Shown piece after piece: positions 11,684 to 22,934 of a stretch of DNA of 64,000 nucleotides (positions within the stretch are counted from its first letter, which is position 1; each line of letters begins with the position of its first letter). Below the pieces are notes generated by a model. The model saw nothing but the letters and a program-made list of their open reading frames with translations, was not told the DNA's origin and made no database searches. Position numbers and translations under genes: made by a program. The stretch is from the NCBI GenBank assembly GCA_022495005.1, contig JAGYXB010002024.1, positions 186,001 through 250,000 of the forward strand, read 5' to 3'. The DNA is from Rhyacophila brunnea (lineage: Eukaryota > Arthropoda > Insecta > Trichoptera > Rhyacophilidae).

Positions 11684-14673
11684 TCGATCCTCAATGTTGA
11701 AAAAAAGATGATGAAAATAATTCTCTTAAGTATTTTCGCTTATGTAGGTACCTACATATTTTTTATATTGAAGACAGAAACCTTCATTACAATAATAATA
11801 TTATATATTTTGTACAAAAGGTATTATAATTATGAAAAACCAGTCATTATTCATATCGGTCGACTACAAAAAAAGAGTGTTTGATAGATATTTTTTTCTA
11901 TCCCATCACGATGAAAAAATGGTTGATAATATTTGGTACACTGAAGTTAAATATATATATTTTTAAATATATTATATATTATTTATTAATAAGTATTTAT
12001 ATAAAATTATTAAAATTAATCACCGATAAAATAAAAATAAAACATTTTTGACATCTCTGCGTGCTATACAGAAGCACAAAATTTACAAAGCTTTTAATAT
12101 TTGGCGACAGATGACTATATTATTATCTTTATTAATTTAATAATATTATTATTAATTTACAATTACAACACGACTTGTTTATTAATTTATTATAGTACAT
12201 TTTTACATTTATTATATTTTGAAATGAAAGTGATTGTATAAAATTTAAAATACTTTTTAATTCATTAGATGTAAAAATAAAGGAAAGCATTAGTGTAAAT
12301 AGGCCAAATAATTAGGATTTATTTTTATGAACATTTTTTTAATCGATGATTGTGATTTCATTCAGTTAGGTCCATATAAGTGTCAAAACATTGTTTCATA
12401 ATAATATCGAGATTGTTAAACATAAGAGACAAAATATTTATACGATAAAAACTTTTATAAGAAATCGAAATGAAATTCTTCGTAATTTTATTGGTTTCGT
12501 CGATAGTATTTATTTATGTTTCATTATCGCATTCGACCAATTTGCGGAGCTCCATTTGGCAACGTGTGTTTTGTGAATAACGGTGACGTCACATCGACGT
12601 ATTCTTCACGTTGTAGACGGGAGAGCTTATATGTGAGAGCCGGCTAATATGTCTGCATCAACTTAATATATTTTGAATTTGAGGCTATTTATTTTAAGAA
12701 TGCATAGTATGTATGAATCTGATAATTTGTCTATTTGAAACCTTGTAAATTTATTTGTGAGTAGGTAGGTAGTAGGTACCTATTTATTACACAATAATGT
12801 ACAAATAAAAACACTTTGACAAATTGAATACTTTACAGTTACCTACGTACCTACCCTATGAATAATAAATTATTATTTTTATGGTTCACAAAAATTTATT
12901 CACCCAACTCGCAGACACTTTCAATCAAATTACATTTGAAAGTACTTTGGATTGAACGTGTAGAATTGAAAAATATTCCAAACATTTCTCAATCAGATGC
13001 AAATGGTAGCTATGAAAATACAATATTCAGACTATTGATTTAGTCACACTTTGTCTATAGACAGAGGCGGATTAGTAACATGAGACTGGTCCGGGGATTT
13101 TTCTAGTTAGTGGGCCCATAGATAATTAAATATACCTAAACGTAGTATTGACATAAAACTTTGTGGTATATGAAAAGTTAACTGTGTCATATGGATTTCG
13201 GAATAATTCCAATCCCTCCTTAGATTCATCCCTGTCAAATCCTGGCTTCTTTGTTTCGGAAAGTAAGTACTAAAAATGTTAAATATTACTAAAGATAAAT
13301 GAGAGCAAAGCGAGTCAAGATTATTTTTTATTTTCTAAACTATTTCTGGTGCATGGATGCTACAGCAGTCCCGTTACGTACACGTTTATAACGTCATGGA
13401 AAGAGTCCGTACACTAATCACGTCTGAATATACACGACGGGTGGAGATGGGGTGGAGGCGCCGCGTGGTGTCCATATGCTCCAATTAAGGGGCGGATATG
13501 GCCAAAGAAAAAGAAGAAGGAGATGGGGTAACTCGAAATTATTGTTGAATTTTGAGAATTTTTGAGAAAATTTCAGAAAGCGGTAAAATATAATAATCAC
13601 AATACGACATAGGTAGTAGGTAATTATCTCATCTGTCAATTTCAAATTTATCTTATATCATATTATATTCGAACAATAATTATTGACCGTAGACGAAAAG
13701 CAATCATATTATATCTCCAATTAAAAACAAAAAACTTGGTTACTATAATTATGGTTGATTCAAGAATAGTTAAACTGAATTCATTTAATTGGCTGTAAAT
13801 TCAAACTGTATAATATTCCCGTTACAAAATTGAAGTTATTTAAAAAAAAATGATATAATAGTGATTCAACTAGATTCAATAGTCTTCAACATCACAGTGA
13901 GTAGTATGTACCTAATAAATATTGATTTCGATACTATTGTGAATCTTTTCGAACGTACAATTTGTACGTACAGCTTCTATAGCGCCATGGAAGACGGCCG
14001 TTCATAATCCGCGGTGTGTGAAAACTGGAAAATATGAACCTTTAATTAGTACGTGTACTATCTAATATTTCCGTGCTTAGGGCCACCGCCCATGGCGACG
14101 GCTGGCCGCAGGATGCGACGCAATAGGCCATAAACGGCCGGTCGGTAAATTAACCACAGACGTTGCGACGCATAGTTTTTAGCCATTAGAAAAAATCATC
14201 ATATTGTGTAGTATTAGATGGTTTTTTTTTATTACAAATAATTAAGCTCTATTTACAGGCCTGGTTGCTGATGACTAATTGTCATCAATATATTAGTAAG
14301 TCCAGTATAGACCAACATATTATTATATACAATATATTTACAAATATTTGGATAAAACCATTAATTCTTGTTTTTTATACAATGCCCATGATGTTATTGT
14401 ATTTCATCGCCGATCTAAAAATGTGCAGTAACAGACATGCAAATATGGGGTGTATCACTGGAACTCATTGCGTGGTATCGCGGAATGTTATATTTAATTC
14501 AAGCAGACTGTCCAAACTACATTTAATTTGATTGTAGTGTTTACGAGCATTGACACAAATTTCGAATAAACGTTTATGCATGTACATTTTGTGTATTCGC
14601 AAAATTTTACAAACAATAATAATTATTATAGTTTGTTCGCCGGAATGTGTTTCTAGGTCCATACCATCACATT
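11684..14673. other. AT-rich intergenic DNA with two GC-richer patches
   Basis: No gene is recognised. A palindromic TGACGTCA (a CRE-type site) lies at 12584-12591 in a GC-richer patch (12541-12650). A hAT-like left end (cagaggcggattagtaac) lies near 13067 without a visible partner. Positions 13430-13530 resemble the 3' tail of the SINE-1 family. Positions 13980-14175 form a GC-rich island. Confidence 0.45.
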
Positions 14674-14675
14674 TA

Positions 14676-15103
14676 TTCTATACACAATGCTGTTATCGGC
14701 GGCTTGCGGCGGCTATCGATGGTAATTATGTATCATATTATGTATGTATTGAAGTATAATAATTGCTACAATAAGTTAGACGTCTAAACTGTCCTGGGTA
14801 TCTTCTCCTAGGGCATTCCCGGCCTAAAACTGAACTAGATGCTTCACATCGCCAACGCAGGGCCACGTGATACGCTCGATTAAGACCGAGTGTGGTGCGT
14901 GGCGGGTTTTGGTTTGGAGGGATTAACTTTAATGTCAAAACTGTCTATTTCGTTCTAAAAGTTAACACAACCAAGAGAGGTGTTGTTAAGACAGCACTTT
15001 TTGACAGATCAGACGGTTAACTTATTGTAACAATTAACCGCCTCAATACATAAATATGATAAATTATCATTGATAGCCGTCGATAGCAGCCTTGTGTATA
15101 GAA
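14676..15103 (+). mobile_element. Tc-1 family TA-flanked element
   Basis: It starts TTCTATACACAATGCTG and ends cagccttgtgtatagaa, with TA at 14674-14675 and 15104-15105. Inverted similarity runs far inward (for example 'ttatcggcggct' against 'agccgtcgatag'). The TA target suggests a Tc1/mariner-type non-autonomous element. Copies are at 11591 and 53184. Confidence 0.78.
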
Positions 15104-15263
15104 TAGGTACGCATGTATGCCTATAAAATGTAATATTAAACCACAATAATTAGGAAGTAATTATTTAGTAGGTAAGTAAGAATTAATAACAGTCGCATTT
15201 CTAAACAACTTGTCTTTTAGTTCGTAATGTAGTTTACACATTTATTATATAATATCACACCAA

Positions 15264-15269
15264 TTTATT
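15264..15269 (-). promoter_or_regulatory. Candidate polyadenylation signal of the Hr51-like gene
   Basis: AATAAA on the minus strand, about 100 bases after the stop codon at 15372-15374, is the first canonical hexamer downstream. In such AT-rich DNA the motif arises easily by chance. A second lies at 15241-15246. Confidence 0.3.
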
Positions 15270-15271
15270 GA

Positions 15272-15293
15272 ATATATATATATATATATATAT
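15272..15293. repeat. (AT)n microsatellite in the presumed 3' UTR
   Basis: Eleven uninterrupted AT dinucleotides lie just downstream of the terminal exon. Confidence 0.9.
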
Positions 15294-15371
15294 TCTGAGT
15301 GTTCATTCTTTCATAGTTTTTTCACAATTTACCTTATTGTAATATTTATAGTTGTCTGCTTTTAAATAGTT

Positions 15372-15610
15372 TTAATTTTTATACATATCACACAAAACTT
15401 TCTCCATGGGAGTGGCTCCAATTGTCCTGGCAAAGAACAGTCTTTCGAGACGTTGAGGGGGAACAGCCCTTAGGAGTGGAAGTAAGAGAAGTAGCCTTCC
15501 AAATCTCGCTGGACGAGCTGGTGCCAAGGCGCGCGCGTGCTGGAGTAACATTACTTGAGCCTGGTCCTGCAGATGCTCTATCTGGAGTGGTTCTTTTAAC
15601 CCTCGCGTTT
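15372..15610 (-). CDS. Hr51: Hr51/NR2E3-type nuclear receptor, last coding exon
   Basis: This exon encodes residues 287-365 of the visible fragment: the second half of the ligand-binding domain and the stop codon (15372-15374). It opens after a cag acceptor with two bases that complete a Glu codon begun in the previous exon, giving ETRGLK, a phrase also found in vertebrate NR2E3. Then follow LQDQAQVML, the helix 9-10 run [12 protein letters not shown] and the C-terminal [13 protein letters not shown], which holds the AF-2 helix of the NR2E3/Hr51 group. The protein is expected to be a nuclear transcription factor; in Drosophila Hr51 acts in neuron identity and mushroom-body axon growth (family knowledge). 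One nearby change is ARTIGA where relatives have TIGN. No frame damage is seen. Confidence 0.95.
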
Positions 15611-16179
15611 CTGTAAATCAATTAATTTTATATTTATGAATGTTTTTATATTTGTATACAAATCGTTATACAATTTATTATACACGATGATGGTAAATTT
15701 ATTAATGACGTATTTATACTAATTATGAACAGTAAGTATTGCATTATTATGTTTTATTCAATATACAAGATTTAAAAATACATAAGTATACAATTATTGA
15801 ATAAAAAATTATATTTTTTTAAGTTAGCCTATATCATATACCTACCTGCTGTCGGTTCTCTGAGAGGACAATAGTTGGGCAAAAAATATAGGCGATAGGC
15901 ATATTATTATGATGCATGGCAATTAATTGGACAAGTATCAACTATTGACATGGAGTGTAAGAAAGCTGAATATAGATAGGCCGGGGTACTGAATTGCGAG
16001 TTACGATGATAGTGCTAGTTATTGAATTGATTATTTTCGAATGCAAAACGGTAACCTTTCCGCAGTACGTGAGGATTTTTGATTGTATATGTCGTTAAAA
16101 TCAATAATAAAAAAATATTTCAATATGAATCGGTCATCATTTACCATTTTGCACGCGAAGCATGAGCGATAATTAGTAC

Positions 16180-16584
16180 CATGGCCCCCACATTCTGAAG
16201 CGGGCTCCCAGGTTAGGATATTTGACGCGCCCTCTACCTATCGTTAAAGATAAAGGCAGTGTGACGCTCTACAGTAGCGTTTTCTAAATGGTGTACGCGG
16301 TAAAATTAATGTGTACCTATATTTAGCGTTTTTTATATATTTGAATTATGGAGTTGTCGAGAATCGATACACATTTAAAAATTGTATCGTACAACCACAT
16401 AATTTTAAAAAACACTAATATTGAAGATAAAAAGCGCAGCAGAAGACTTTTTTTTACTATTAGAGAGAATTTGTGATTTGTGTTTAAATCACTTACCTAT
16501 CTGGTCGATTTACCACACCGGGCCCTTCCTGAGCCCGGGCCCCCAGGCTAGAGCCCTGTCAGCCCTCCCTTTGTGGGGGCCATG
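16180..16584 (+). mobile_element. hAT-C element with perfect 8-bp TSD
   Basis: It starts CATGGCCCCCACA and ends with its exact inverse TGTGGGGGCCATG. Perfect ATTAGTAC duplicates flank it at 16172-16179 and 16585-16592. The right part is GC-rich ('cgggcccccaggctagagcc') and matches 47438-47510 in a second, interrupted copy. Non-coding, 405 bp, so presumably mobilised by a transposase elsewhere. Confidence 0.87.
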
Positions 16585-16996
16585 ATTAGTACCTATTATG
16601 CAGATCGAAATTTACAATTTCGCGTTACGGCCTGGCTGTACCGGGCCTGTAACGACATTACGGTTGTAAAACTTCGTTGCGAAATGCAAAATAAAGCCAC
16701 CGTAAAAAAAATAATACCTTGTTATAATTTTATTCTACAAAGATTTTATATAAATTTTGTACATTTTATAGTGAACGAATAAATGGGTTTCATTATATTG
16801 TTTCTTTTTCTGTTATACATTTTATTATTAATTACTTACATAACAATATTCAATTTTATTGTAGTACTAGTAATTATGTATACCCTGTAACATCATTTGA
16901 ATCTAAAAAATCTGGGTATCATTTTATTAGGTTCCGGAGAATTACCTACGGAAAGTTATTTGGTGACAAGAAAAAATGTTCAACACAAACATAGAC

Positions 16997-17387
16997 GGGA
17001 ATGGGACGACTGGACTCCGGACAATTGGACGCCGCACTGTCGCAGACACGTATACAGAACGTAGAAGAGGTATTTTAATCAGTTTCTATCTACTACTTAG
17101 TAGTTTTAATTCATTTTACTCTTAACATAATGTATTCTTTATTGCGGATTGAGAATTACCATGCCTAAGGTTTTATATAAAATAAAACACTCTTTTTTCG
17201 TTGGAACTTAAACATATGCACGATTAAATCATTATTTACGTCTGCATATTTACATTCTCACCAACTATTAAATCATAAATCATTTAAATATAAATAATAA
17301 TATTATATATTTTACGACTACTTAACGACTATTTTGTTTTCGAATTCCATGGCGTCCAGTTGTCCGGTGCCAAATCGTCCTAGACCC
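16997..17387 (-). mobile_element. Mutator-like non-autonomous element, copy 2
   Basis: It starts GGGAATGGGACGACTGG; the inverse of its right end starts GGGTCTAGGACGATTTGG. Long inverted arms share 'ccggacaa' and 'ggacgcc'. Perfect 9-bp duplicates AACATAGAC lie at 16988-16996 and 17388-17396; a 9-bp target is typical of Mutator-like elements. It is oriented opposite to copy 1 (721-1141). Confidence 0.8.
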
Positions 17388-17770
17388 AACATAGACCCCT
17401 TATCTTATTATCTTAATCGAGCATATCATGAGGCCCTACATTTCGATGTGAAGCATCAGCAGTTTTTTATGCCTAGGAATGTCTCAGGAGCAGATACTTA
17501 AGACTGAGATTGCCACGCACTTAAGTGTGCTTTGACTGAGTTTACAGAGACTTTCTGACAAAAAGTGCCGATGGAAGAGAGAAGCACGCTAAGCTAACAA
17601 AAATAAATTATTCTAATAATTAATAAATATATAGTATGTACAATACAAAAAACAAAGCTAAAACTTCATGTTCGTAATAAGACGCCACAAACTTGGCATT
17701 TGTGGTCAGACGGTCCGACGAGCCCAACAGCTGATTGGAACGACTAAAAATGTTAAAGAAAATATCTTAC

Positions 17771-18002
17771 CAGATCTAAACAACACAATCGCCTTCATGC
17801 AGGCAAACTCTGCAGGGTCCACCAGCACCGCTTTGTACCTCGCAAGAGTGTCTTGAAGAAGTCTCAAGTCTCTCGCACCAGGACCTCCTGCGGCGCCTTC
17901 CTGGCAGCTGAAGAGTGGCGCTCCACCGGCTTCCAGTGGCATGCACCATTGGATGGCGTTTAGCAGGAACAGCTCGGCCCATGCTTCTTCGAGTAATATA
18001 AC
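17771..18002 (-). CDS. Hr51: Hr51/NR2E3-type nuclear receptor, ligand-binding domain exon
   Basis: This exon encodes residues 210-286 of the fragment. It opens in frame with [19 protein letters not shown], the second half of the nuclear-receptor ligand-binding signature (helices 4-5), directly continuing FRDQ from the previous exon. A variable loop rich in Gly/Ala follows, then [23 protein letters not shown] (helices 7-8), characteristic of NR2E3/Hr51. The acceptor is ttactcag and the donor gtaag; the final G pairs with AA of the next exon to make Glu. It is less AT-rich than its surroundings and free of stops. A 30-bp tandem duplication lies in the intron about 40 bases upstream. Confidence 0.95.
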
Positions 18003-18040
18003 CTGAGTAAGTATAAAGAAAGTCCATCAGTATATTATAA

Positions 18041-18100
18041 TATAATCAGTTATTACTTAACAAGACCATATATAATCAGTTATTACTTAACAAGACCATA
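18041..18100. repeat. 30-bp tandem duplication, two perfect units
   Basis: The unit beginning tataatcagttattactt occurs at 18041-18070 and again at 18071-18100 without change. It lies on the acceptor side of the intron before the exon at 17771-18002. Confidence 0.95.
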
Positions 18101-18182
18101 TATCACAGTATGGTTTGTAATAGATATTATCTATGGAAGATTACTGTTCCAAATCCAGTGGTTTAGCTTCAGTTTCAACAGT

Positions 18183-18366
18183 GGTTACATGTAAGTTGTA
18201 CGTATGCAGTTCATCGTGGGACACTTATCCGTGATACTCCACGGTGAAATGTTCAACAAAGAACTCGTCATTTGATTAAATGTTACACGAACTCATGTTT
18301 CACGTACTGCGGCGCACGAATAAGTGTCCTGCGGTGAACTGTTTACGTACAAATTTCCGGATACTT
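18183..18366 (+). mobile_element. Family D element, short subtype, perfect 8-bp TSD
   Basis: It starts GGTTACATGTAAGTTGTACG and ends 'aaatttccggatactt'. Perfect TCAACAGT duplicates lie at 18175-18182 and 18367-18374. The interior 'ctccacggtgaaatgttcaa' is shared with 50315-50443. Non-coding, 184 bp. Confidence 0.82.
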
Positions 18367-18429
18367 TCAACAGTAACTACCAACATTGTAAAGTTATTTA
18401 ACAGGATAGGAGTGAGGACCGGATCGACG

Positions 18430-18509
18430 GATCCCCTTCTAGAAGAGAAGAGGTGATATGACAGCGAGTCGCAGTCAAAGCCTCGGTAAATCACAAAAAA
18501 AAAAAAAAT
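18430..18509 (+). repeat. Retroposon 3' tail with poly(A), copy 1
   Basis: About 70 bases starting at 'gatccccttctagaagaga' and ending in a run of 14 A or more match 37107-37176 closely. The 3'-anchored similarity and poly(A) suggest the end of a LINE or SINE. Confidence 0.6.
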
Positions 18510-18600
18510 GAGCATTCAGTATACTTATAATAAATACAATTAAATAATGGGAACGAATATTAATAAGTCCTCTGACTTTGGTAGTGTAACGGTTACGTAA

Positions 18601-19781
18601 CGTGGTTCCCAACCTTTTTACAAAAAGTATTTTGTTTATTACTTATTAAAAAATCTTATAATATATGTAACAGATAGCTATAACTAGGAAATGCAATAGC
18701 GAATAAAAATACTAATGCCGAAAAAACAGAAATATCTACCAAAAAGTATATAGGTATTATAATAAAAGTCTGTTAAAAATATTAATATTTTAAAGCACGT
18801 GCCATTGCTGGTCTCCAAGGCCGTTGGAAGACAACGGAAGTAAACCAGACATCGCGTAACTCGACAAAAATACAGTGATGTTAAACCTATTATGACAATT
18901 AATACATTTTGTTTCCACTCTTTATACCGAATACGTCATTATTATCTGATTTTTAAAACTGGTATTTCGGTATCGAAAAATACTCGGATACCGGTTTTGA
19001 AATACTGGTTTTGCAATCTCTAGCTATAACAGATATGATATAACATGGAAATTCTATTATTAATTGGCATAATCATAAACAGTAAATAAATTGTTAACAA
19101 TAGAACTTCTGAAATTTAAGAAATAAATATTAAGTTATATTATATTGAGTCCTAACAGGTCCGTCCACACAATGAAGTCGGATCGAGTCCACAATAGATT
19201 TCTTAGATTTCCTTACTTAAAGACATACGGATTTTTTTCCTTATGACAGAGATAATAAAATAAATTTTCCGACTCGTTTTCTTGTGGGTATGCTATCAAT
19301 GCAATCCCTGTCCACACGAAGCTTTTTTGCTCTTTTAAAGCATTTCTTTTTACTTCTTCGAATTATTCATATATACTGGCAAATATTATTTTTTATGTTC
19401 CCACCAATATCACTCGTAACACTAAGGTCTTCATGATACCTCGTCGCAGAACAGATGTGATGTTGTGTATTATGCGATTAACTTATTTGATGGCACCATT
19501 AAAGTTGATTTGTTTTTTTTTATTAATTATGTCATGTTTGTGGACGTGTTAAATAGGTTAAATTTATAATTGTATTTATCATTTTACTCTAATATCTACA
19601 TATTAAGCATATACTGTCTTTTCTACTTTCTTGTTATACTGGTTGTTATTTTGTAATTAAGTCATTTTTTATAATTTTGTATTATTTATGTATTATGGCG
19701 CATTGGCCAATTGCTGTAATGCCGTAATACTCTTTTCTAAATAAATAAATATTATTTGCGGACCAGCGGTTGGGAAACACT
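18601..19781 (+). mobile_element. Composite hAT-like region in the intron
   Basis: The left side has 'gtggttcccaacctttttac'; the right end, inverted, reads CAGTGTTTCCCAACCGCTGG, a widespread hAT terminus. A LINE 3' fragment (19260-19620) sits inside. No matching 8-bp flanks were found, so the two ends may not belong to one element. Confidence 0.45.
19260..19620 (+). mobile_element. LINE 3'-end fragment, copy 1
   Basis: Beginning near 'gggtatgctatcaatgcaat' it aligns over about 340 bases with 49040-49375 (shared 'ccctgtccac', 'tatatactggcaa', 'actcgtaac'). The distal part resembles the 3' end at 20700-20790. No intact frame. Confidence 0.5.
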
Positions 19782-19835
19782 GGTGTAAATAATAAACAGT
19801 GACAATAAGCCACATTGTAAATTTTATATTCTGAC

Positions 19836-20047
19836 CTGATCTCTGAAAGCCAAACTCGCAAAAGACGGTAAATTCTTCGCCCATTTAACAGCCATGAAAA
19901 GAAGTCTGGCCGAAGTTTCGTGAGCCGCCTCATGTGTGGCTGGTGCAAGGGCGTGAGCGGAAGCCAGGCCCCCAGGAGCAGTCTCTCGCCAGCTGCCTCC
20001 ACCGCCACCGTCTTCATTATTTGTCACGTCTACGTCGATACTGTCAT
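19836..20047 (-). CDS. Hr51: Hr51/NR2E3-type nuclear receptor, hinge / start of ligand-binding domain exon
   Basis: This exon encodes residues 139-209 of the fragment. It opens with an acidic stretch (DSIDVDV), passes a Gly run and an Ala/His-rich linker, and then enters helix 3 with [19 protein letters not shown] followed by [10 protein letters not shown]. The phrase [13 protein letters not shown] is shared with vertebrate NR2E3 almost unchanged. The intron falls exactly after DQ, so the family signature is split between this exon and 17771-18002. The donor is gtcag rather than the stronger gtaag used elsewhere in the gene. The first two bases complete an Asp codon from the previous exon. 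Confidence 0.94.
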
Positions 20048-20137
20048 CTGAATTAGAATATTATAATGAAATGCATTAATAAACTTGGCAATGTTTTTTG
20101 TTAATTATATTGTCACCTACTTCTTATCAGTTCTAGT

Positions 20138-20965
20138 CAGTAGCGAGGGGTTGAGGTAGGCTGTTAAGATTCGACATAAATAATGCACACTAACCTTTGT
20201 CAGTCATACTTTTATTTGTTATCATTGAAATAAGAATACAATTTTAATAAGGTGCCGCCTAGTTTTTAAAATTCAATTAAAGCCTGCTTAACCAAACCAT
20301 AATAGTTTAGATATGTTATGGGCGATCCGACAAAAATACCGCACATTTTTTCAGTTATACTTATTTGTATTCATTGAACTAAGAATGAATTAAGCCCTGC
20401 TTAAACTGGAATAGAAACTCGGCCATTCTTGGTGGTATTAGCTTGTGTGTCTCTGATATTTATCTTAGGAATCGAGGGCATCTGTGGTTTGTTCTCCCAA
20501 GCTGCAGAACTAACCTGCCATTAGCGATGTCAATTGGGAGGGAAATAACCATGTTTAATGAAATCGCTTCGGAAATTGATATATTCTACTTACGTGAGGG
20601 TGAATTTAGGTGAGCGTTGTTTTATAAATTTTTGAGATAGGGTCTATCAATAGTTCACTCTGTGTGCTTCCATCTACTTTTATTTATCTTATTTTATTAC
20701 TTATTGTATTATTAACTCACAATGCTCTGTATTTATATGTCATGTTGTGAACGGTTCAAATTTATAATTCGTTATGTTCATTATATGTAAAATAACTAAT
20801 AGATAAAAAATATCCTTCTATCTATAAAATATCTAAAATTATGTATGGTTTAATTGCATAACTCTATATATTTTATAGATAAAATGAATATTTTTTTACT
20901 GTTATCTACTATAGCTTCGATTAGGCAGGGCTTAATTGAATTTTAAAAACTAACAAACTGAAGGC
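20138..20965 (+). mobile_element. hAT-A element split by a LINE fragment, 3'-truncated
   Basis: It starts CAGTAGCGAGGGGTTGAGG and follows hAT-A to about 20406, where foreign sequence begins. hAT-A resumes near 20795 with the central palindrome and stops at about 20965, lacking its right end. Confidence 0.72.
20407..20790 (+). mobile_element. LINE 3'-end fragment inserted in hAT-A
   Basis: Translation shows a short stretch containing VLPSCRTNLPLAMSIGREIT then FNEIASEIDIFYLREGEFR and a stop. I read it as the C-terminal tail of an insect non-LTR reverse transcriptase because the same 3' end (…gtgaaYttaggWga…ttgttttataaat) recurs at 33300-33400. The clade is not determined. Confidence 0.5.
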
Positions 20966-22934
20966 CTCCGACTTCCTGACTAGCTCAGGCACTTGGAAGT
21001 GGAGGTTCATTAATGTGGAGGAACAGGCAGGAACCTCATGGACGTGGAGTAACCAAGAAGTCACGGGGCACAAAGTCAATTAAACACCAGATGAAATCTT
21101 CTGAACTCGTATTTTATTGTTATTAGAATATGTTTGGCCTTATGGCATTCCTTCATCAAGGATTATAGTCCAAAAGTATCATTCACATTGGTATCGAAAG
21201 TCCCAAAGTTTATAATAATTAAAAGAAACTCGATTTATTGTTATTATCCATACACCACAATTAGTAAGAAACAAGAAAAGTCAAATCAATTAATATTCGA
21301 AGTTCACAGTTTGAAGTCTCAATAAACAAGAGTCAACTAATATCCGAAGTCACAAAAATAACCGCATTTATTACTGATTAATTAAAAATTAATTCGAATA
21401 TTATTATTTAATTATTTTTAAAATTAACTTGATTATTATTAACTAATTATTTAACGTTAACTTAATTATTTCTAATTAGTTATGCAGACGAGATCGTGAG
21501 GGTCCTGGGGATACAAGCCGTCGCAGAAGCGACTCCCGGAACCCACAAGTGACAAAACAGACTGCTTTTGGATTTAATAATCTTGCCTTTTTATCCGTTA
21601 GGGGTTATTTCTTACAAATTCACACCAATCACCGATACCGCCATATGCTACACATTTATATAAGGTTGACGGATGTCAGACTATCAACCAAACATATAGC
21701 GATATCGATGTACATAATATGATTAATATTACTTTAATTACATTAATTCCTTAATTATCTTAATTATTTTAACTACTATAATATTACTAACGCCCGTCCA
21801 TACGTCCTACTTTATTATTTCTCTAACCCATTGCCTATTACATTTTATTAACCATTATATTACAATTTACATTACATATTATCTTACATCCAAATCATAT
21901 TTTATATCTAATTTAATTTAATTACCCTTTACCTAAGCATATTATATTTGATCAAAATTTTAACCCTATTACCTTATTACCTATATGTACATGGTCTGCG
22001 ACCGACTTATCTCCTCCACAGTTCACCTTGCGGAGTGCTAACACTCGACAAGGCAAACCGTGGGACTTCTACATATGTTATTTTTTGTTCAGCTTTGTCG
22101 AGGGTCGTGATTATTCCACCGGTGGCACATTGACTACCAGGGTCAGACCGAGCGGCTGGGAGGCACTACTCCTTATGAGAGCGCCCCCCACAGGGGCAGA
22201 AAATTCAGTGTGCGACAAAACACTATTTACACATTTTAGTCTTAGTACAATGAAATAAAATGGTGTAGATATAATATTGATGATTAATAAGATGACGAAG
22301 TGCATATTAACTGAAATGTATGCAGTGTAATGGAGTTGGTAACCTAAGGTGACAATATTACAGTAACCTACATACAGACTCCCTACAATCAAAAGTCACC
22401 GCACGCCACTGTCACAAAGCTATTTACGCAATATAACTAAAACTTACACTTTTTATTTGAACCAGTGATAATACCATATTATATCGTTGATACAAAATAC
22501 AATATGGTAGCAAAATCTCAAATTACTCATGCTAAAATCGCGATATAATACCGACCACAGTGGCAAACATTATGGTAATCCCTGTGATATTTCGGTATTT
22601 GCGCGGTCTCCCGAGGGAGTAATTAGGGCCCTTTCGAATCCCGGTATCTAATCCCGGGACTCAGGTGCCCTGGGATTAACCCGTCGCTTGCGGAGCTCGG
22701 TTTTGGATCTCTCTTATAGTACCAGGATGGAGAATTAACAAGCGCTTGGGGTTATTTTAAACAGGTTGTTGTAATTTCATTCGGTATAGAAAAATTATTT
22801 AAAAACAACCTACTTTAAAAAGTGTTAGCTTCATAGTTTTTTTGCTCACTAATTTTCTATTTTTTCCCCTATATAATATGTACATATAATATTTATATCC
22901 AAGACGTTGTGTCTTATTAGTATCTTATTCCCTA

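Larger units (their letters stand above)
15611..17770 (-). other. Intron between the last two coding exons
   Basis: A gt/ag intron of 2160 bp (gtaag donor at 17766-17770). It carries a hAT-C element with perfect 8-bp flanks (16180-16584) and a Mutator-like element (16997-17387). The rest is AT-rich and unassigned. Confidence 0.85.

Noticed and set aside
13418..13645. Minus-strand open frame rich in Pro and Leu
   Set aside because: It overlaps a stretch resembling the SINE-1 3' tail and has no coding support.
15388..15621. Alternative minus-strand frame over the last receptor exon
   Set aside because: It is a different frame from the one that encodes the conserved ligand-binding domain and ends before the true stop at 15372.
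20960..22220. Solo LTR of a retrotransposon
   Set aside because: GC-richer patches and a possible TATA-like run were noted, but no matching TG…CA ends with a 4-6 bp duplication could be found.
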